A stretch of 64,000 nt of DNA from Kribbella rubisoli. GTDB taxonomy: Bacteria; Actinomycetota; Actinomycetes; Propionibacteriales; Kribbellaceae. Location of the stretch: contig NZ_SHKR01000016.1 in the NCBI RefSeq assembly GCF_004217145.1, forward strand, positions 310,001 through 374,000. The letters run 5' to 3'. The position numbers and the translations under genes are program-made. The notes beneath the pieces were generated by a model. That model made no database searches. It had not been told where the DNA came from and worked only from the letters and a program-made list of their open reading frames with translations. Within the stretch, counting starts at the first letter, position 1, and every line of letters starts with the position of its first letter. Below, piece after piece: positions 25,616 through 35,542 of the stretch.

Positions 25616-26131
25616 CTACGGCAGATGTACGAAGCCGGCGTAGTCCGCGCCGGCCGGCCCTGGGCGTGAAGTTCCGTCGCGGGTCCAGCCGTGCCGTTCG
25701 TAGAACCGGATGGCACGAGAGTTCCGTTCCCAGACATCGACTTCGCCGACGGCGTCAGTCTGGCGTGCGATGGAGATGAAGCGTGTCATCAGGGCGCTAC
25801 CGACGCCACTCGACCACTGGCCTGGCTCTACGAAGATCCCGACGAGCCGGACGCGGGTCTCGTGAGGCGCATTGGTCGGAAACACTCCGTTGGCATCGAG
25901 CGTGATTACACCGACGATGTCGTCACCCAAGACGGCTACCAGGACGGTGAGTCGAGCGTCCAGCACCATCTTGCGCCAGGACTCCCGGTACTTCTCGTCA
26001 GGAGTCGCAGCCACCTCGTGGCCGCCGGCACCGTAGTACACAGCACGCGACCGGGCACGCAGCTCCGCAAGCGCATCGCTGTCGCCGGGTGCTGCGTCTC
26101 GAATGCGGACTACCTGAGTTGGCTCTGCCAT
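25616..26131 (-). CDS. GNAT family N-acetyltransferase
   Basis: 171 aa. VRIRDAAPGDSDALAELRAR, LVGIFVEPGQWSSGVGSALM (acetyl-CoA loop) and VWERNSRAIRFYERHGW give a standard GNAT fold. Its ATG directly abuts the stop codon of the upstream uncharacterised gene, so the two are co-translated. Confidence 0.88.
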   Translation of the reverse strand: MAEPTQVVRIRDAAPGDSDALAELRARSRAVYYGAGGHEVAATPDEKYRESWRKMVLDARLTVLVAVLGDDIVGVITLDANGVFPTNAPHETRVRLVGIFVEPGQWSSGVGSALMTRFISIARQTDAVGEVDVWERNSRAIRFYERHGWTRDGTSRPGPAGADYAGFVHLP

Positions 26132-26575
26132 CTAGACGACGCCGGCCACGTTGATGACCACGGTGTGGCCGTGTGGCTGGAATCTTGTGTCGGGGGCTAG
26201 CTCACCGGTTCCGATCTCGAACTGGAGCCCCGTCCTCGAGCCCTTCTGGTGTTGGCGGACATACGTGACACTTTCAGCGAACGATCCGATAAGCGAGAAC
26301 ACAGCCGCTCGTGCGTGCCCCACACTTGTCGGCTCGCCATGCCACTCGAGGTCGAGGATGAAGGTGTGCTGATCGTCGGTCGAGCTGGCTCGCACAGCGA
26401 GCCGCCCATCGTCCTGACACCATCGTTCAACATGCGGCAGCAGATGATCCTCAGGTTGCTCAGTGACCCATAGCGGCTCCTGGAAAGCCGCCAGGAGATC
26501 ACTCGCGCCAGGGACCAACCGCTTGGCGTCCCCCACGCCGCGTCCGGTTCCGTCGTCCTCCCATCGGGCCCGCAT
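26132..26575 (-). CDS. Uncharacterised small protein
   Basis: 147 aa, family not recognised. Mixed alpha/beta composition with Trp and acidic residues (WVTEQPEDHLLPHVERWCQD, HTFILDLEWHGEPTSVGHAR), no signal peptide or membrane segment. It directly precedes the GNAT gene with no spacer and has consistent codon use, supporting a real gene. The start could be internal. Confidence 0.6.
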   Translation of the reverse strand: MRARWEDDGTGRGVGDAKRLVPGASDLLAAFQEPLWVTEQPEDHLLPHVERWCQDDGRLAVRASSTDDQHTFILDLEWHGEPTSVGHARAAVFSLIGSFAESVTYVRQHQKGSRTGLQFEIGTGELAPDTRFQPHGHTVVINVAGVV

Positions 26576-26596
26576 GTGAGGACGGTACCCCAGTCC

Positions 26597-27055
26597 TTAG
26601 TACCCGCGGGCCCCGTCGAGCTGGAGAAGCTGGCGGGACGACGCGAAGCCGAGTCGCTCGTACACGGGAACAGCTTTCCGCCCAGAGTGGACAGTCACGT
26701 GGCCGGCTCCGAGTTCCAGCGCGTGGTCGGCCGCGGCCTGGACGAGCGCTGATCCGACACGGTTGCCGCGGAACTCCGGTACGACGTACACGCTCTGGAT
26801 GTCAGCCGAACGCCGCGTCGTCGCGCCCGGCCTGGGCACCCGCGGAACGATCGCCAGCCAAGCCATCCCGACGAGCTCGGACTCGTCCATCCGAGCGACG
26901 AACGCGAAATGCGAGTCGTTGTCGGTCCACCAGGACGCAAGATCGGCGGCGAACTCCTCGACGGATTGCTCGGCGCGCTGCTCGGGTGCGGCGTTCAGCC
27001 AGAGCAGCCGAGCCAGCTGCGCCACGTCGGCCTGACCTGCGAGGCAAATATCCAC
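26597..27055 (-). CDS. GNAT family N-acetyltransferase
   Basis: 152 aa. QSVYVVPEFRGNRVGSALVQ is the acetyl-CoA loop and VTVHSGRKAVPVYERLGFAS the C-terminal signature. The N-terminus ICLAGQADVAQLARLLWLNA fits. Probably acetylates a small amine. Twenty-one bp upstream of the uncharacterised gene, so possibly one transcript with it and the next GNAT. Confidence 0.88.
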   Translation of the reverse strand: MDICLAGQADVAQLARLLWLNAAPEQRAEQSVEEFAADLASWWTDNDSHFAFVARMDESELVGMAWLAIVPRVPRPGATTRRSADIQSVYVVPEFRGNRVGSALVQAAADHALELGAGHVTVHSGRKAVPVYERLGFASSRQLLQLDGARGY

Positions 27056-27104
27056 CTGGCCAATACTCCCCCAGCTCCCCCGCCGCTGGAAAACCGTTTC
27101 CTGC

Positions 27105-27890
27105 TTAGCTCATGAGCTCTTGCAGCCGCTCTGCGCTGGTCGTATCGGCCGGCAGGAACGTCTCGATGGCGAGGCTGGCGGCTGTCACTTCCAGTGGAGC
27201 GCCCATGGTGGCGATCAGGGTGAAGAGACGGACCGGTCCCAGGCGAGTCTTGAGATCGAGGGTGACCATCGGCTGCTGAGCCGGGGCCGTCGGCGGGGCG
27301 TCGGGTAGGTAGGGCTCGACCTCGTCCAGCAGTTCGGCCAGCGCATCGTCGGCGGTCTCGCGGCTGCGGCGTTTCAGTTGGTGGATGAGCGGCAGACTGC
27401 AGGCAGCCGTCATCGAGGAGATGCTCGGCAGGCCGCCTGGATGCACCGAGAGACGCAGCATGTTCATCGGTGGCTTCAGAAGTTCGGGGTCCACGCCGGC
27501 CCACAGCAGCGACGCGGCGGCGTTCGCGTCGATCAGGTTCCACAGCCCGTCGACGATGAGCGCCGGGTTGGGCAGGTGGGCGTCGAGCAGCCGCCCGAGC
27601 GATTCGCGCAGCGGCTGCATGGCCTCGGAGTTGTACGGCTGGTCGAGGTAGATCGGCGCGAACCCGGCCGCGAGCAGCAACCGGTTGCGTTCGGCGATCG
27701 GCAGGTCGAGATGGTTCGAAAGATGGACCAATAGCTGACGGCTCGGTTGCGCGCGGCCCGTCTCCACGAAGCTCAGGTGCTTGGTCGACACCTCGGCGTC
27801 AAGCGCCAGTTCCAGCTGACTCAGCCGCCGGTGCACCCGCCAGAACCGCAGCAGCTCGCCGGCGGTCTGTGGCTCTTCCAGGACGGTCAT
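27105..27890 (-). CDS. XRE-family regulator with MmyB-type ligand-binding domain
   Basis: 261 aa. Helix-turn-helix at about 8-60 (LLRFWRVHRRLSQLELALDA, STKHLSFVETGRAQPSRQLL), followed by the MmyB-like PAS-fold region with ALIVDGLWNLIDANAAASLL and LRLSVHPGGLPSI. These regulators are reported to bind fatty acids or similar ligands and repress divergent oxidoreductases. Here the divergent gene is an Ohr peroxidase. Confidence 0.9.
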   Translation of the reverse strand: MTVLEEPQTAGELLRFWRVHRRLSQLELALDAEVSTKHLSFVETGRAQPSRQLLVHLSNHLDLPIAERNRLLLAAGFAPIYLDQPYNSEAMQPLRESLGRLLDAHLPNPALIVDGLWNLIDANAAASLLWAGVDPELLKPPMNMLRLSVHPGGLPSISSMTAACSLPLIHQLKRRSRETADDALAELLDEVEPYLPDAPPTAPAQQPMVTLDLKTRLGPVRLFTLIATMGAPLEVTAASLAIETFLPADTTSAERLQELMS

Positions 27891-27929
27891 AACAACTGAA
27901 GGGTACGGCGGATCGCGGCCGGCCAGCCA

Positions 27930-27970
27930 TTACCCGCGAGGTAACTGCACCAAGGAGGTAATTGAACCTC
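27930..27970. promoter_or_regulatory. Paired inverted repeats between regulator and ohr
   Basis: TTACC (27930-27934) and GGTAA (27940-27944) flank CGCGA. GAGGT (27955-27959) and ACCTC (27966-27970) flank a 6-bp core. GGTAA also recurs as GGTAAT at 27958. They lie between the divergent starts at 27890 and 27998. Binding by the XRE protein is inferred. Confidence 0.5.
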
Positions 27971-27997
27971 TCCCCCGGCGCCCGGATCGTTGACGCC

Positions 27998-28408
27998 ATG
28001 AACCCCACCTATACAGCAGTCGCAACCTCATCCGGCCGCGAGTCCCGCGCCGTCACAGCTGACGGTCAGCTCGACGTTCAGCTCGCTTTCCCCAAAGAGA
28101 TGGGCGGAACCGGCGACGGCGTCAACCCTGAACAGCTCTTCGCCGTCGGCTGGGCCGCGTGCTTCTCCACCAGCCTCGACCGCGTCGCCCAGGCCCGGGG
28201 TATCGACGCCTCGGACGTCGCCGTCACCGCCGAGGTCAGCCTCGTTCCCGCTGACGGGAGGTTCGAGCTGGCCGCCGTACTGCGCGTCGAACTCCCCGAC
28301 CACCTCCAGGGCGAGCCCGGCAAGAAGTTGCTCGAAGCAACAGAAAACGTCTGCCCGTACTCCCGCGCCGTGCGGGGCAACATCTCGGTGCAGATCGTCA
28401 CCGAATGA
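27998..28408 (+). CDS. ohr: Organic hydroperoxide resistance protein Ohr (OsmC family)
   Basis: 136 aa from ATG 27998. The two redox cysteines are in VGWAACFSTSL (about 50) and ENVCPYSRAVRGN (about 115), as in Ohr, with GVNPEQLFAVGWAACF as the signature. Ohr reduces organic and fatty-acid hydroperoxides with dihydrolipoamide- or mycothiol-type thiols in the cytosol. No OhrR-type MarR gene is adjacent; the XRE/MmyB regulator occupies that position. The 3' end overlaps a convergent gene by 11 bp. Confidence 0.9.
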   Translation: MNPTYTAVATSSGRESRAVTADGQLDVQLAFPKEMGGTGDGVNPEQLFAVGWAACFSTSLDRVAQARGIDASDVAVTAEVSLVPADGRFELAAVLRVELPDHLQGEPGKKLLEATENVCPYSRAVRGNISVQIVTE

Positions 28409-29015
28409 CGCCGTGCTCGGCGAGGATCGCCTCCAGCGTGTCGTGACCCTGGGTGAAGTCCCACAGCTCAGCGTTGAGGCCGGCGGTGCGGGCACCGGTG
28501 ATGTTGCGGGAGGTGTCGTCGATGAACAGGATCGTCGACGGGTCGGCGCCGATGCGGTCCGCGGCCCGGGTGAAGAACGCAGGATCCGGCTTGGCCACGC
28601 CGAGGTCGTACGAGTAGCAGCTCACGTCGAACAGATCGTCGTACCCGAGGACCGTCCGCATGTGCTCGCCGCGGTAGCACTCCTGGTTGGTCCCGAGATG
28701 TACGCCGTACCCGCCGCGCTTCAGGGCTCGCACGATGTCGAGCGACTCCTCGATGAGCACGATGTTCTTCCAGACCGCGTCGTACACCTCGGTCGCCGGC
28801 GTGCTGACGCCGTACCGCGTCAGGGACGCTTCGAGCACCGGCAGGTAGTCGCCTTCCCACGCAAGCATCGGCAGCTCGTCCGACCAGGTCTCATGCAGAA
28901 AGTCCCGCGCCCGCTCCCCCACATACGGCTCCATCGCCGCGTACCAACCACCCGGCAGATCCTGCAGCACCCCATCCGCGTCGAACAACACATGCCGAAC
29001 CCGCGAATCAGCCAT
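28398..29015 (-). CDS. HAD-family hydrolase
   Basis: 205 aa. Motif I VLFDADGVLQD (nucleophile and acid/base Asp), motif II Thr in VHLGTNQE, Lys in VAKPDPAFF, motif IV LFIDDTSRN. The helical cap between residues 15 and 90 marks subclass I. Phosphatase or dehalogenase of unknown substrate. Its start overlaps the preceding VOC gene by 8 bp, so it is the last member of that coupled chain. Confidence 0.88.
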   Translation of the reverse strand: MADSRVRHVLFDADGVLQDLPGGWYAAMEPYVGERARDFLHETWSDELPMLAWEGDYLPVLEASLTRYGVSTPATEVYDAVWKNIVLIEESLDIVRALKRGGYGVHLGTNQECYRGEHMRTVLGYDDLFDVSCYSYDLGVAKPDPAFFTRAADRIGADPSTILFIDDTSRNITGARTAGLNAELWDFTQGHDTLEAILAEHGVIR

Positions 29016-29403
29016 GCGAGCGATTCTGCACGAGTTTCAGCTGATGAGCCTCCGGGTCTCGAAACCACGCGAACCGGAGTCGCTTGTCCGGTGAATCAAC
29101 CGGCGGTACGACGGGAGTCGCGCCGGCGGCCAATGCGCGTTCGTAGAAGTCGTCGACGTCCTCGCACCAGAAGACCACCTCGGTGGACGGAGTGCTCGAC
29201 GCGGCGACACCCAGGCCGACGAGGTCGTTCGCGACCTGGGCGGAGGTGAGGCCGATCCGGACACCGGCGGCTTCGACCTCGACGTGCTGGATCGGGCCGG
29301 TCGCCGGTGCGCGGAACGCTTCGGTCAGGCCGAGGCGGGTGTAGAAGGCCAGGCAGGCATCCACGTCGGCGCAGAACAGGTTGACCTGGAGTTGGGCGAT
29401 CAC
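29008..29403 (-). CDS. VOC/glyoxalase-fold protein
   Basis: 131 aa, GTG start. LQVNLFCADVDACLAFYTRL at the N-terminus and RFAWFRDPEAHQLKLVQN at the end are the paired beta-alpha-beta-beta-beta modules of the vicinal oxygen chelate fold. Ligand unknown. The start overlaps the end of a 47-codon frame and the stop overlaps the HAD gene. Confidence 0.85.
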   Translation of the reverse strand: MIAQLQVNLFCADVDACLAFYTRLGLTEAFRAPATGPIQHVEVEAAGVRIGLTSAQVANDLVGLGVAASSTPSTEVVFWCEDVDDFYERALAAGATPVVPPVDSPDKRLRFAWFRDPEAHQLKLVQNRSHG

Positions 29404-29543
29404 ACGAGCGAGCTTAGGACCAGGATCGGTTCGAGGGCTTCGTCGGCCGGAGTCTCCTCAGGCACCGCCTCTGATTCGGTCGGGTCCTGTTGCTGTACGT
29501 CGCCGTAGATGGCGGCGACGTACAGCTTGGGGATCAGGCACAT
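29400..29543 (-). CDS. Putative 47-aa micro-protein
   Basis: ATG 29543 shares its A with the TGA of the upstream VOC gene, and the TGA 29400-29402 overlaps the GTG of the downstream VOC gene, so the frame exactly fills the gap. The product begins MCLIPKLYVAAIYGDVQQQD, is acidic in the middle (PTESEAVPEETPADE) and ends hydrophobic. A 13-bp inverted repeat (29493-29505/29513-29525) lies within it and could instead be an RNA hairpin. Not a recognised family. Confidence 0.5.
   Translation of the reverse strand: MCLIPKLYVAAIYGDVQQQDPTESEAVPEETPADEALEPILVLSSLV
29493..29525. repeat. Perfect 13-bp inverted repeat
   Basis: CTGTACGTCGCCG (29493-29505) is exactly reverse-complementary to 29513-29525 around the 7-nt loop TAGATGG. 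It would form a stable hairpin just after the VOC stop on the minus strand, inside the 47-codon frame. No T-tract follows, so it may be an attenuator or processing site instead of an intrinsic terminator. Confidence 0.5.
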
Positions 29544-29887
29544 CAGGACGGGTCTTGCAGGATGCCGAGGACGTTGCCGTCCGGGTCGGTCAGCGTGGCG
29601 ACCAGGCGGCCGCCGCCGACGTCCTTCGGGGCGTCCTTCAGGGTGCCGCCGGCGGCGGTGATGTCGGCGATCTTGGCCTCGATGTCGGTGACGTGCCAGT
29701 AGGCCGTCGGCGAGGTCAGGTCGCTGTTCGGCACGAGGCCGATCTGCTGCCCCTCGGCCTCGAACCCGACGTAGTACGGCGAGTCAGCCATCGGCTCGAT
29801 GCCGAGCAGCGCGGCGTACACGGGCTTGGCCTTCTCGAGGTCGGTGACCGGGTGCAGGATCGTCTTGACGCCTTGCGTGGAAGTCAT
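29543..29887 (-). CDS. VOC/glyoxalase-like protein (short)
   Basis: 114 aa. KTILHPVTDLEKAKPVYAAL begins the fold; YYVGFEAEGQQIGLVPN and LVATLTDPDGNVLGILQDPS complete it. This compact VOC form is common beside UvrA2/AraC cassettes in actinomycetes. It stands 84 bp downstream of the UvrA-like gene. Confidence 0.88.
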   Translation of the reverse strand: MTSTQGVKTILHPVTDLEKAKPVYAALLGIEPMADSPYYVGFEAEGQQIGLVPNSDLTSPTAYWHVTDIEAKIADITAAGGTLKDAPKDVGGGRLVATLTDPDGNVLGILQDPS

Positions 29888-29971
29888 TTCAGCATCTCCA
29901 AATTCGGGTTTCGCTTACTGACTGTCACGTTAGTCGCGCCGACTCGCCGGTGCTTCTTGATTCCTGACCGG

Positions 29972-32332
<2,361 letters not shown>

Positions 32333-32357
32333 GCGTGTCTCCTCTGGAAGGACGGGT

Positions 32358-32780
32358 TCAGGAGGCTTGGTTGATCCGGACGTGGTTGCCGGCCGGATCG
32401 CGGAACGCGCAGTCACGGACGCCGTACGGCTGGTCCATCGGCTCCTGGATCACCTCGGCGTCGGTGGCCTGCAGCCGCTCGAACAGACCGTCGAGGTCGT
32501 CGCTCTGCAGCACGACGGTCGCGTAGGTGCCCTTCGCCATCATCTCGGCGATGGTACGGCGCTCGTCCTCGGTGAGACCGGGGTCGACGGCCGGCGGCGT
32601 GAGCACGATCGAGGTGTCCGGCTGACCGACCGGGCCGACCGTGATCCAGCGCATGCCCTCGTACCCGACGTCCATCCGGACCTCGAAGCCGAGCAGGTCG
32701 CGGTAGAAGCGGACGGACGCTTCGGGATCGGTGTGCGGCAGGAAGCTGGCGTGAATCTTGATGTCCGCGTTGTTCGTCAT
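32358..32780 (-). CDS. VOC/glyoxalase-fold protein
   Basis: 140 aa. IHASFLPHTDPEASVRFYRD starts with the FLPHxDPxxSxxFYRD pattern typical of VOC proteins next to UvrA2. VVLQSDDLDGLFERLQATDA and VRDCAFRDPAGNHVRINQAS complete the fold. It lies 25 bp upstream of the UvrA-like gene, same transcript. Confidence 0.9.
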   Translation of the reverse strand: MTNNADIKIHASFLPHTDPEASVRFYRDLLGFEVRMDVGYEGMRWITVGPVGQPDTSIVLTPPAVDPGLTEDERRTIAEMMAKGTYATVVLQSDDLDGLFERLQATDAEVIQEPMDQPYGVRDCAFRDPAGNHVRINQAS

Positions 32781-32789
32781 GGCGTCAAA

Positions 32790-33233
32790 CTACGTGCCGG
32801 ACGACGGAGATGCTTCTCGATTCCTGATCGGTCGCGTTACCTGTTTCGCGACACACGACGGGATGCCGAGGGTCGCGTCGCCGGCGCGGTCCTTGTACGC
32901 ACTCGGCGGCATGCCGACCAGTTCGGTGAAGCGGGTGCTGAACGTGCCCAGCGACTGGCAGCCGACGGCGAAGCAGACATCGGTGACACTCATCCCGCCG
33001 CGCCGCAGCAGCATCATCGCCCGCTCGATCCGCCGCGTCATCAGATACCCGTACGGCGACTCTCCGTAAGCGCGCTTGAACTCGCGGCTGAGATGCCCCG
33101 ACGACATGTGCGCACCACGGGCGAGCGCGTCGACGTCCAGCGGCTGCGCGTACTCCCGGTCGATCCGGTCCTTCACACGCCGCAGCCGCGCCAGATCCGC
33201 CAGGCGCTGCTCGTCGGTCGTTCCGCTACTCAC
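32790..33233 (-). CDS. AraC-type helix-turn-helix regulator
   Basis: 147 aa, essentially only a DNA-binding domain: LDVDALARGAHMSSGHLSRE (HTH1) and MSVTDVCFAVGCQSLGTFST (HTH2), then FTELVGMPPSAYKD. No effector domain is present, so it probably responds to level or a partner. It is the first gene of the cassette AraC, VOC, UvrA2, VOC, micro-gene, VOC, HAD; the VOC start follows 10 bp downstream. Confidence 0.9.
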   Translation of the reverse strand: MSSGTTDEQRLADLARLRRVKDRIDREYAQPLDVDALARGAHMSSGHLSREFKRAYGESPYGYLMTRRIERAMMLLRRGGMSVTDVCFAVGCQSLGTFSTRFTELVGMPPSAYKDRAGDATLGIPSCVAKQVTRPIRNREASPSSGT

Positions 33234-33277
33234 GGTACAGATCCTGCCAGGTCAGGCAACCGAAGTCACCCGCCCGG

Positions 33278-34045
33278 CTAGCGAGTCAAAGGTGACGTGT
33301 CTTTCGCCGTACCAGCAGCCGCCCCGCCGCTCGCCGGACGTCCGGCCGCACCGTCGGCCCGCTCGCCGGGCACAGTCACGCGCGGCGCGGCCTGAGCCCC
33401 GAGGGCGCGCTGAACGCTCCGCGCAAGCTCGGGGTCGGGATGCGCGGCGATGCCCTCGTTGACCGCCTTCACACCGGCGTCGGCGGTCGCGTACCCGAGG
33501 CGGTAGGCGAAGTTCTGCTCCTCGTCCCTGACCGCGGGCGCGCTTTCGTAGCGGCCCTCGAGCAGGCGCTGGCTCATCGCGTTCCGCACCTCGGCGACCA
33601 GGTCCGGGTCCGGCGAGTGCCGTTTCGAACCGCGCTCACCCGGATCGGCGGACGTGACGATCGAGGTGGCCGCGGACTCGAGAGTCTGGTCGATGTCACC
33701 GCGCGCCATGTACGCGCGCACGTTGGGCAGGAAGTCGGTGTTGTCGATGTGGTACCCGACGTTGTCGTCGCGGTTGTACTCCTCGGCGAGCCGTTGGGCG
33801 AACCCGTCGGCCAGGTTGCCCAACGGACCCTTCGGAAGGTCGGCCCAGCGTTCGTTGTTCTGACGCCATCCCATACTCGCCGCGGCGCTCGCGTTCATCA
33901 CGGCGTCGGACCAGGTCACCTCTTGCCCGTTCTGCTCGTAGGCATGAAGCTGCATGGTGGCTCCAGTGGCATCGAGCGCCCGGCGCCACCAGGCGTCGTC
34001 GGACGGATTGCGGTACGAGCCTGACTCGACGTGCGGCTGCGACAT
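33278..34045 (-). CDS. Uncharacterised protein
   Basis: 255 aa; ATG 34045 is preferred over ATG 34051 because GAAGGA is then correctly spaced. The N-terminal region (DDAWWRRALDATGATMQLHA, MGWRQNNERWADLPKGPLGN) is mixed helical, and residues after about 200 become Ala/Gly/Pro-rich (PRVTVPGERADGAAGRPASG). No signal peptide, membrane helix or known motif seen. It stands alone between the AraC gene and a DinB gene. Confidence 0.65.
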   Translation of the reverse strand: MSQPHVESGSYRNPSDDAWWRRALDATGATMQLHAYEQNGQEVTWSDAVMNASAAASMGWRQNNERWADLPKGPLGNLADGFAQRLAEEYNRDDNVGYHIDNTDFLPNVRAYMARGDIDQTLESAATSIVTSADPGERGSKRHSPDPDLVAEVRNAMSQRLLEGRYESAPAVRDEEQNFAYRLGYATADAGVKAVNEGIAAHPDPELARSVQRALGAQAAPRVTVPGERADGAAGRPASGGAAAGTAKDTSPLTR

Positions 34046-34098
34046 CGGCATCCTTCGGTTGTCCCAGATCGGCGACGACAAGATGTCACGCCGGTGGG

Positions 34099-34545
34099 TC
34101 AGCGACCGGTGGTGCCGTCGAGTTGTTCGCGGATGATGTCGGCGTGGCCCGCGTGCCGGGAGGTCTCGCCGATGACGGCGAGGACGGCCCAGCGAAGGTT
34201 GTGGGTCTTGCCGTTGCGGGTCACCGGACATTCGGGGTCGCCGAGTTTGGCGATGATGTCGTTGGAGGCGGCGCAGGCGGCCTTGTACTCGGCGCGCAAC
34301 GTCGTGAGAGACACGTCGGGGTCGACCTGCATGGAGCGCTTGCCGCGCGAGGCCTTGCCGCCCGCCACGACCTCCTCGATCCACAGCGACTCGACGAAGG
34401 TCAGGTGCTGGATCAGTCCGGCCACATTCGTCCCGGACTCGACCGTACTGCGGCGTGCGTCCGCCTCGCTCAGGCCGGCCAGCTTCTTCAGTACGCCGGC
34501 CCGCAGCCCGTCAAGCGTCTCCACCAGCTGTTCGAGCTCGGTCAC
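34099..34545 (-). CDS. DinB-superfamily protein (DUF664)
   Basis: 148 aa, GTG start overlapping the previous TGA. Four-helix DinB fold with the metal-binding histidines in GLIQHLTFVESLW (about 44) and SRHAGHADIIREQ (about 130). Actinobacterial members are linked to mycothiol-dependent S-transfer chemistry. Coupled to the upstream phosphodiesterase-fold gene. Confidence 0.87.
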   Translation of the reverse strand: MTELEQLVETLDGLRAGVLKKLAGLSEADARRSTVESGTNVAGLIQHLTFVESLWIEEVVAGGKASRGKRSMQVDPDVSLTTLRAEYKAACAASNDIIAKLGDPECPVTRNGKTHNLRWAVLAVIGETSRHAGHADIIREQLDGTTGR

Positions 34546-35516
34546 GTCTTGCACGGTCCGATCGTTGCGACGAGGCCATGGTGGTCCGACTTCGGCACCT
34601 TGAACCAGCCGGTGTCGTCCGAGCACCAGCCGGGTTTGATGAACAGGTGGTCGATCCGGACGAACAGTGCGGCCCATCGGCCGATCTGCGACGGCCGGCC
34701 CCACCCGTTCAGCATCGCGTCCTTCAGCGGATCGGCCAGCACGCGGTAGTCGCGGCCGCGGTCCGTCGTGTTCATGTCGCCGGAAATCACGACCGGGTGG
34801 TCGTCGCGCGCCGCCCGCAGGGCAATCTGCTCGATCAGCCGGTGATGATTCGCGACGGTCGTCTCGTACGGAACCGTGTCTGCGGGCGCGTTGTACGACG
34901 ACCCGCCGGACGAGTACCAAGGCTTCGGCACGTGGACGGCGATCAGGTCGAAGTCGCCCGACGGCGCATGCACCCGGAGTACGTATCCCGGAAGATCCGG
35001 CCCGGGCTGTTCGAGCACCGTCATCGGCCAGCGGCTGAAGACGCCGACGGCCGGACCGTTCCAGTCCGCCACATGCTCCGGATACGCCTCGGACAACCGC
35101 TCCGTCAGCGGCTGCCCGATCTCGGAGATCACGAGTACGTCGGCCTTCTGCGCGATCAGGCTGTCGGCGCCTTCGAGCTCCCCGGCGCCGATGTTCGCCG
35201 CGGCGAACCGTACGGCGCGACTCGGATCGACCGTCCCCGACCCGTGCGGGATCCACGGCCCGACCGTGCCGACGATCCCGACCAGCAGCGTCGACACCGC
35301 GAACGCGACAGCCGCACGGCGACGGCGCCCGAGCACACCCACCAGCAACGCCACGATCAGCGCCAGCGGCAACAGGATCGCCAGCACATCCGTCACCACG
35401 CCGAACCGGTCCCGGAGCAAGAACCATGCCCACGGCAACAATCCGGCGATCACGATCCCGGCGTACCGCCAAGTTCGAGACGGAGCACCCCCCACCCCTA
35501 CCTCAGTCCCCTCCAC
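34542..35516 (-). CDS. Membrane-anchored endonuclease/exonuclease/phosphatase-family protein
   Basis: 324 aa. Three membrane helices occupy about 17-95 (IVIAGLLPWAWFLLR; LAILLPLALIVALLVGVLG; FAVSTLLVGIVGTVGPW). The extracytoplasmic EEP domain follows: AANIGAGE, SEIG, VISGDMNTTDRG, RIDHLFI and SDHHGLVATI, including the catalytic Asp/Asn and His residues. A phosphodiesterase acting on lipids, nucleic acid or a polymer outside the cell is possible. Confidence 0.87.
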   Translation of the reverse strand: MEGTEVGVGGAPSRTWRYAGIVIAGLLPWAWFLLRDRFGVVTDVLAILLPLALIVALLVGVLGRRRRAAVAFAVSTLLVGIVGTVGPWIPHGSGTVDPSRAVRFAAANIGAGELEGADSLIAQKADVLVISEIGQPLTERLSEAYPEHVADWNGPAVGVFSRWPMTVLEQPGPDLPGYVLRVHAPSGDFDLIAVHVPKPWYSSGGSSYNAPADTVPYETTVANHHRLIEQIALRAARDDHPVVISGDMNTTDRGRDYRVLADPLKDAMLNGWGRPSQIGRWAALFVRIDHLFIKPGWCSDDTGWFKVPKSDHHGLVATIGPCKT

Positions 35517-35542
35517 TCAACCAGGCTATGCCATGCCCGAAA

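Noticed and set aside
27951-27964. AAGGAGGT as ribosome site for a TTG start of ohr at 27962
   Set aside because: Spacing to TTG is only about 2 nt, and the family start aligns with ATG 27998; the motif is better read as part of an inverted repeat.
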